NCBI GenBank assembly: GCA_031267475.1
Contig: JAIRZA010000102.1
Location: forward strand, 1 to 26,115
Length of the DNA: 26,115 nt
DNA from: Spirochaetaceae bacterium
GTDB lineage: Bacteria > Spirochaetota > Spirochaetia > Treponematales > Breznakiellaceae
Reading direction: 5' to 3'
Position numbers and translations under genes: made by a program. Each line of letters starts with the position of its first letter. Positions within the stretch are counted from its first letter, which is position 1. The notes below the pieces were generated by a model. It was not told the origin of the DNA and did no database searches. It saw only the letters and a list, made by a program, of their open reading frames with translations. This document shows, one piece after another, positions 21,542 to 26,115 of the stretch.

Positions 21542-24500
21542 ATGAGCAGCTTGTATAGCAGGGAAAATGAGCATGATTCGTGCGGTATCGGGTTTGTAGC
21601 GGATATTAAAGGACGCGCTTCGCATGATATTTTGGAGCGCGCGTTGGAAGTGCTGGAGCGTATGGCGCACCGCGGCGCGGAAAGCGCGGACGATAAGACG
21701 GGCGACGGCGCCGGCGTGATGATGCAGATTCCGCATGAATTTTATAAAAAAACAGTCGCGGCATTGAAGGGCGGCGCGTTTGATAAACCGGCTTCTTACG
21801 GAACCGGGCTTTTATTCCTGCCTAAGGACAGCGCCGCGCCGGAAACGAGCGTGATTTTGAAAAAGATAGACGCTCTCGCGGAAGAGTTGGGGCTTTCTTT
21901 GTTGTCCTTGCGTGATGTTCCTGTAAATTCCGGCGTAATAGGCGCGATTGCGCGTCAGGCTGAGCCTTCAGTCAAGCAAATTTTTCTTGGCGCGGCTGGC
22001 GCCGCCCGCTCCATGGATGATTTGAATTTTAGCCTTTATATTTTCCGTAAAAAACTTGAGAAATATGCGCGTGAAAGTTTAAAAAATTCTGATATTTATA
22101 TTCCGAGCCTTTCAGCCTCGACAATTGTGTATAAGGGGATGTTAACGCCGTGTCAGTTGCGCGAATATTATCCCGAATTGTCTGACGAGGATATGCGGAC
22201 GGCTGTGGCTCTTGTTCATTCACGGTTTTCGACAAATACTTTCCCCGCTTGGGCGCTTGCGCAGCCGTTTCGTCTTATCGCTCATAATGGCGAGATAAAC
22301 ACGGTTAAGGGGAATCGTTTTTGGGCGGCGGCCAGGGAAAAATTGCTCGCCAACCCGCGTTTTGGAAAGCATATTGCCGATATTTTACCGGTTATAGAGC
22401 CGGACCGCAGCGATTCGGCGAGTTTTGATAATATGCTGGAACTTTTGGTGATGAGCGGGAGGAGTCTGCCGCACGCTTTAATGATGCTGATACCGGAAGC
22501 GTGGAACGATAAAAATCCTATAAGCGACGAGCTTAAAAATTTTTATGAGTATAACGCCTGTTTGATGGAGCCATGGGACGGTCCCGCCTCGATGGTGTTC
22601 TGCGACGGGCGCTATGTTGGCGGTACGCTTGACCGCAACGGTTTGCGTCCATCCCGCTACACAATTACTAAGACCGGACTCATTGTGATGGGCAGCGAGA
22701 CGGGGGTTCAAGATTTTAAGCCGGAGGATATCGAATATAAGGGGCGGCTTGAGCCGGGTAAACTTTTGCTGGTCGATTTGCAGGAGGGGCGCATAATCCC
22801 GAATGACGAGGTTAAACACGATGTAAGCACCGCAAAGCCGTACAGCAGTTGGGTCAAGGCGAATGTAATCCCGCTGGAACAGGAACTGGAAACTGACGCG
22901 CTTAGCGCGGACGCATTGTTCCACGATGACAGGCGTGTATTATTTATGGAGCGAAGTTTTGGCTACACGCGCGAAGATCGCGAAAAGTTGTTGCTTACAA
23001 TGGCGGTAACGGGGCAGGAGCCGGTTAACTCTATGGGGACGGACACTCCGGCCGCCGTTTTCAGCGACAAAAGCCAGCGTGTTTATTCATATTTCAAGCA
23101 GTTGTTCGCGCAAGTAACTAATCCGCCCATAGATTCCATACGTGAAGACTTGGTAATGACATTAACAAGTTTCGCCGGACCGCAGAGGAATTTGCTTGAA
23201 GAGACGGCGGAGCATTGCAGGCGGATTAAGGTAAAAAATCCTATTTTGACTGACGCCGACTTTGAGCGCTTGCTCAAGGTCGCGCCGGATACTTTTAAGA
23301 GCGTTTGTCTGGACGCTTCCATTCCGCTTCCGGCGGACGGCGCGGCGTCTGGTTCATTGAAAGCCGGACTGGACGCCTTGACATCGCAGGCGTTGGCGTT
23401 GGCGGCGTCCGGCGCGTCTCTGATCGTGCTGTCCGACAGGGCGGCTCTGGATCCCGCCGCCGGACGCTACGCGATACCGGCGCTGCTTGCGCTGGGCGCG
23501 GTTCATCACGCTCTTATCAAGGCTGGAGAGCGGATGAATGTGTCGCTGATTGTCGATTCCGGGGAGCCCAGAGAGATTATGCACTTTGCCTTGCTTTTTG
23601 GCTACGGCGCGGATTTTGTCTGCCCTTATGGGGCGCTGGCGGCGCTTGCCGCGATTTGCCGGAGTTTCGACGACAGTCGCGCAGGCGATTACCGGAGCGC
23701 CAGTCATCAATATCTGAAGGGCTTGCAAAAGGCCTTGCTTAAAGTTATGAGCAAGATGGGCACGAGCACGTTGCGTTCGTACCGGGGAGCGCAGATTTTT
23801 GAGGCGCTTGGGCTTGGACCGGAAGTTATAGAAAAGTGTTTTTGCGGCACGGCGAGCAGAATAGGCGGGGCGGGTTTCGCGGAACTTGAGGCTGAGGCGC
23901 TTGATCGCCGCAAGACGGCGGCGGCCGCGGATGAGAGGCTTGGTGAAAGTCCCGCGCCGGAGGACTACCTGCTGTACGGCGACGGCCAGTACAACTGGCG
24001 ACGGTCCGGTGAAAAACACGCATGGAATCCGGACGCAATCTATATGCTGCAATGGGCGGCGCGTTCGGCGGATTACTCTAAGTTCAAACAGTTTAGCGCC
24101 GCGGTAAATGCTCTGAATCAGAGTCCGCACGTTATACGGGGGCTTCTTGATTTTGCTAGGCCCGGCGCGGCGTCCGGCGCTCCCGCCGCGTCTATCCCGA
24201 TAGATGAAGTGGAAAGCGTCGAGGCGATCATGAGGCGTTTTACGACAGGCGCTATGTCTTTTGGCTCAATATCGAAGGAAGCGCACGAGACGATAGCGAC
24301 GGCGCTCAATTCGATACAGGGGCGCTCAAATTCGGGCGAAGGCGGCGAGGATCCCGCGCGATTTGCCAAGAAGCCGGACGGAACATGGACGCGAAGCGCT
24401 ATCAAGCAAGTTGCGTCCGGACGTTTCGGGGTAACGTCGGAGTATCTGGCTAATGCGATTGAGCTTCAGATCAAAATGGCGCAGGGCGCAAAACCAGGCG

Positions 24501-26115
24501 AGGGCGGGCAGCTGCCCGGGCATAAGGTTGATGTTCAAATTGGATTGACGCGGCATTCCACGCCCGGTGTTACGTTGATAAGTCCGCCCCCTCATCATGA
24601 TATATATTCTATCGAGGATTTGGCTGAGTTGATATTTGACCTGAAAAACGCGAATCCCGGCGCTCGTATAAGCGTCAAACTGGTGGCGGAAAACGGCGTT
24701 GGGACGGTAGCGGCGGGTGTGGCGAAGGCTCACGCGGATAATATACTTATTTCCGGTTATGACGGCGGTACCGGCGCGAGTCCGCAGTCCAGCATAAGGC
24801 ACGCTGGTCTGCCGTGGGAGCTGGGGATAGCGGAGACGCATCAAACTCTGCTTGCCAACGGACTGCGGGGGCGAGTGCGCCTGCAAACTGACGGGCAGAT
24901 AAAGACCGGGCGCGATATAGTGATAGCCGGAATGTTGGGCGCGGAAGAATTCGGTTTTGGCACATCGACTTTGATAGTTTTGGGCTGTGTGATGATGAGA
25001 AAATGTCATGAAAACACTTGTCCTATGGGTATTGCCACGCAGGATCCGGTGCTGCGCGGTCGTTTTGCCGGAAAAAGCGAGCATCTTGTTACATTTTTCC
25101 GCTTTTTGGCGCAGGAAGTCCGCGAGATAATGGCGGAATTAGGCTTTCATACGTTCAACGAGCTTGTCGGACGCTCCGATATGCTTGTCCAACGGCGGAG
25201 TCCTAAAGCAAAATCGGCAAACGTTGACCTTTCGCGCCTGCTTTTTATGGCGAGCGGGCCGGATTTTATCAAAGGCGGGCAGGAGCGTTACTGCGCGCGG
25301 GATCAGGTTCATAGCATTGATGATGTTATAGACCGGAAATTGATTGAAAAATGCCGCCCGTCTCTTGATAAAAAAATTCCAACCGCTTTGGCGATGAATG
25401 TGCGGAACACAGACCGCGCTGCCGGAGCTATGTTGAGTTTTGAGATTTCCAAGCGTTTTGGCGGGGCGGGGCTGCCGGAAAATTTCATAACGGTAGATTG
25501 GGCGGGCTCCGCCGGGCAGAGTTTTGGGGCGTTTCTCGCCCCCGGTGTTACTTTCCGGCTTTCCGGCGATGCCAACGACTATTTTGGAAAAGGGCTTTCC
25601 GGCGGGCGCATAGCCGTCTTTCCGCCTGCGGGTTCAACATTTTCCAGCGCCGAAAACATCATAATCGGGAATACGGCTCTGTATGGAGCAACGGCGGGCG
25701 CGGCTTTTGTCGCGGGGCTTGCCGGCGAGCGTTTCTGTGTGCGTAATTCCGGCGCTTTGGCCGTGGTTGAGGGCGCGGGCGACCATTGCGCCGAGTATAT
25801 GACCGGCGGACGGCTTATTGTGCTTGGCAAGGTTGGCAGAAACTTTGCGGCAGGTATGTCAGGCGGCGTCGCCTATGTGTTAGACCGCGCCTCTGAATCG
25901 AACGGCGAGCGTCCGTTTGAATATTTCTTGAACAGCAGCATGGTTGAACTTTCCCGCCTTGATAATGTCGAAGATGAAAACTTTGTTCTTGACGCTATCG
26001 AAAAACACATCTATTGGACAGGCTCGGAGTACGCAAAAAAAATCCGCGACAGTTGGGAAACAGAGCGCCGTAATTTTTATAAAATTTTGCCGGTGGAATA
26101 TAAACGCGCCCTTGA
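21542..26115 (+). CDS. gltB: Glutamate synthase large subunit (partial at the window end)
   Basis: GltB makes glutamate from glutamine and 2-oxoglutarate, the second half of the GS-GOGAT ammonia-assimilation route. The ATG at 21542 follows AGAGG. Residues 1-13 are a propeptide, and C14 (DSCGIGFVA) becomes the N-terminal catalytic cysteine of the amidotransferase domain. HSRFSTNT (about 226) and HNGEINT (about 248) follow. The FMN synthase domain includes GAMSFGSISKEAH (about 903) and GQLPGHKVDVQIG. The [3Fe-4S] cysteines are C1149, C1155 and C1160. The C-terminal beta-helix domain is seen in GDHCAEYMTGGRLIVLG. About 1524 codons are present without a stop, ending in VEYKRAL, so only a few codons should be missing. 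gltD is not in the window. Confidence 0.96.
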   Translation, partial: MSSLYSRENEHDSCGIGFVADIKGRASHDILERALEVLERMAHRGAESADDKTGDGAGVMMQIPHEFYKKTVAALKGGAFDKPASYGTGLLFLPKDSAAPETSVILKKIDALAEELGLSLLSLRDVPVNSGVIGAIARQAEPSVKQIFLGAAGAARSMDDLNFSLYIFRKKLEKYARESLKNSDIYIPSLSASTIVYKGMLTPCQLREYYPELSDEDMRTAVALVHSRFSTNTFPAWALAQPFRLIAHNGEINTVKGNRFWAAAREKLLANPRFGKHIADILPVIEPDRSDSASFDNMLELLVMSGRSLPHALMMLIPEAWNDKNPISDELKNFYEYNACLMEPWDGPASMVFCDGRYVGGTLDRNGLRPSRYTITKTGLIVMGSETGVQDFKPEDIEYKGRLEPGKLLLVDLQEGRIIPNDEVKHDVSTAKPYSSWVKANVIPLEQELETDALSADALFHDDRRVLFMERSFGYTREDREKLLLTMAVTGQEPVNSMGTDTPAAVFSDKSQRVYSYFKQLFAQVTNPPIDSIREDLVMTLTSFAGPQRNLLEETAEHCRRIKVKNPILTDADFERLLKVAPDTFKSVCLDASIPLPADGAASGSLKAGLDALTSQALALAASGASLIVLSDRAALDPAAGRYAIPALLALGAVHHALIKAGERMNVSLIVDSGEPREIMHFALLFGYGADFVCPYGALAALAAICRSFDDSRAGDYRSASHQYLKGLQKALLKVMSKMGTSTLRSYRGAQIFEALGLGPEVIEKCFCGTASRIGGAGFAELEAEALDRRKTAAAADERLGESPAPEDYLLYGDGQYNWRRSGEKHAWNPDAIYMLQWAARSADYSKFKQFSAAVNALNQSPHVIRGLLDFARPGAASGAPAASIPIDEVESVEAIMRRFTTGAMSFGSISKEAHETIATALNSIQGRSNSGEGGEDPARFAKKPDGTWTRSAIKQVASGRFGVTSEYLANAIELQIKMAQGAKPGEGGQLPGHKVDVQIGLTRHSTPGVTLISPPPHHDIYSIEDLAELIFDLKNANPGARISVKLVAENGVGTVAAGVAKAHADNILISGYDGGTGASPQSSIRHAGLPWELGIAETHQTLLANGLRGRVRLQTDGQIKTGRDIVIAGMLGAEEFGFGTSTLIVLGCVMMRKCHENTCPMGIATQDPVLRGRFAGKSEHLVTFFRFLAQEVREIMAELGFHTFNELVGRSDMLVQRRSPKAKSANVDLSRLLFMASGPDFIKGGQERYCARDQVHSIDDVIDRKLIEKCRPSLDKKIPTALAMNVRNTDRAAGAMLSFEISKRFGGAGLPENFITVDWAGSAGQSFGAFLAPGVTFRLSGDANDYFGKGLSGGRIAVFPPAGSTFSSAENIIIGNTALYGATAGAAFVAGLAGERFCVRNSGALAVVEGAGDHCAEYMTGGRLIVLGKVGRNFAAGMSGGVAYVLDRASESNGERPFEYFLNSSMVELSRLDNVEDENFVLDAIEKHIYWTGSEYAKKIRDSWETERRNFYKILPVEYKRAL

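Noticed and set aside
23354..24130. Long minus-strand open frames inside gltB.
   Set aside because: gltB is clearly coding on the plus strand here. The frames arise from its G/C-rich third codon positions.

Overview
The window looks like chromosomal DNA of a spirochaete of the Treponema group. The EF-Tu sequence (for example the HLEYQSDKRHYAH stretch) closely resembles what I recall of Treponema EF-Tu. The tmRNA tag ends in DYALAA. The spc-type ribosomal cluster runs straight from secY to rpmJ with no adk, map or infA. The dispersed palindromes and related IS copies suggest a larger, repeat-bearing treponeme rather than the reduced T. pallidum type, but that last step is inference.

Layout. 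(1) 1-3767 is accessory: a CAU-anticodon tRNA on the minus strand with its own promoter, then two related but diverged DDE transposase elements in opposite orientation, IS-A (about 569-1961) and IS-B (2369-3767). Between their ends lies a 407-bp slice of a minus-strand gene that looks like a double ribbon-helix-helix protein, apparently cut at both ends. (2) 3786-4204 is ssrA (tmRNA) with its promoter. (3) 4205-4459 is a cluster of short palindromes with 3-nt loops and a duplicated 30-nt block. (4) 4460-5386 is a promoter with rpsL-rpsG. (5) 5387-5805 is a gene-free stretch with two promoter-like sites and a run of hairpins between them that could be an unassigned structured RNA. (6) 5806-21114 is a long co-oriented run: tuf, rpsJ, rplC, rplD, rplW, rplB, rpsS, rplV, rpsC, rplP, rpmC, rpsQ, rplN, rplX, rplE, rpsN, rpsH, rplF, rplR, rpsE, rpmD, rplO, secY, rpmJ, rpsM, rpsK, rpsD, rpoA, rplQ, and an unnamed 59-residue zinc-ribbon gene overlapping rplQ. 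(7) 21115-21541 is an intergenic stretch with a long hairpin and a 14-bp palindrome. (8) 21542 to the window end is gltB, almost complete.

The genes of regions 3-6 make the ribosome, EF-Tu, the SecY translocon channel and the RNA polymerase alpha subunit. ssrA rescues stalled ribosomes. gltB (ammonia assimilation) is a separate unit. The core operon is ordinary. The points most worth a second look are the 59-residue zinc-ribbon gene after rplQ, the possible RNA between rpsG and tuf, the IS-bounded gene fragment, the 8-codon upstream ORF overlapping the rpsK start, the 40-residue N-terminal extension of uL5, and the palindrome family near ssrA.
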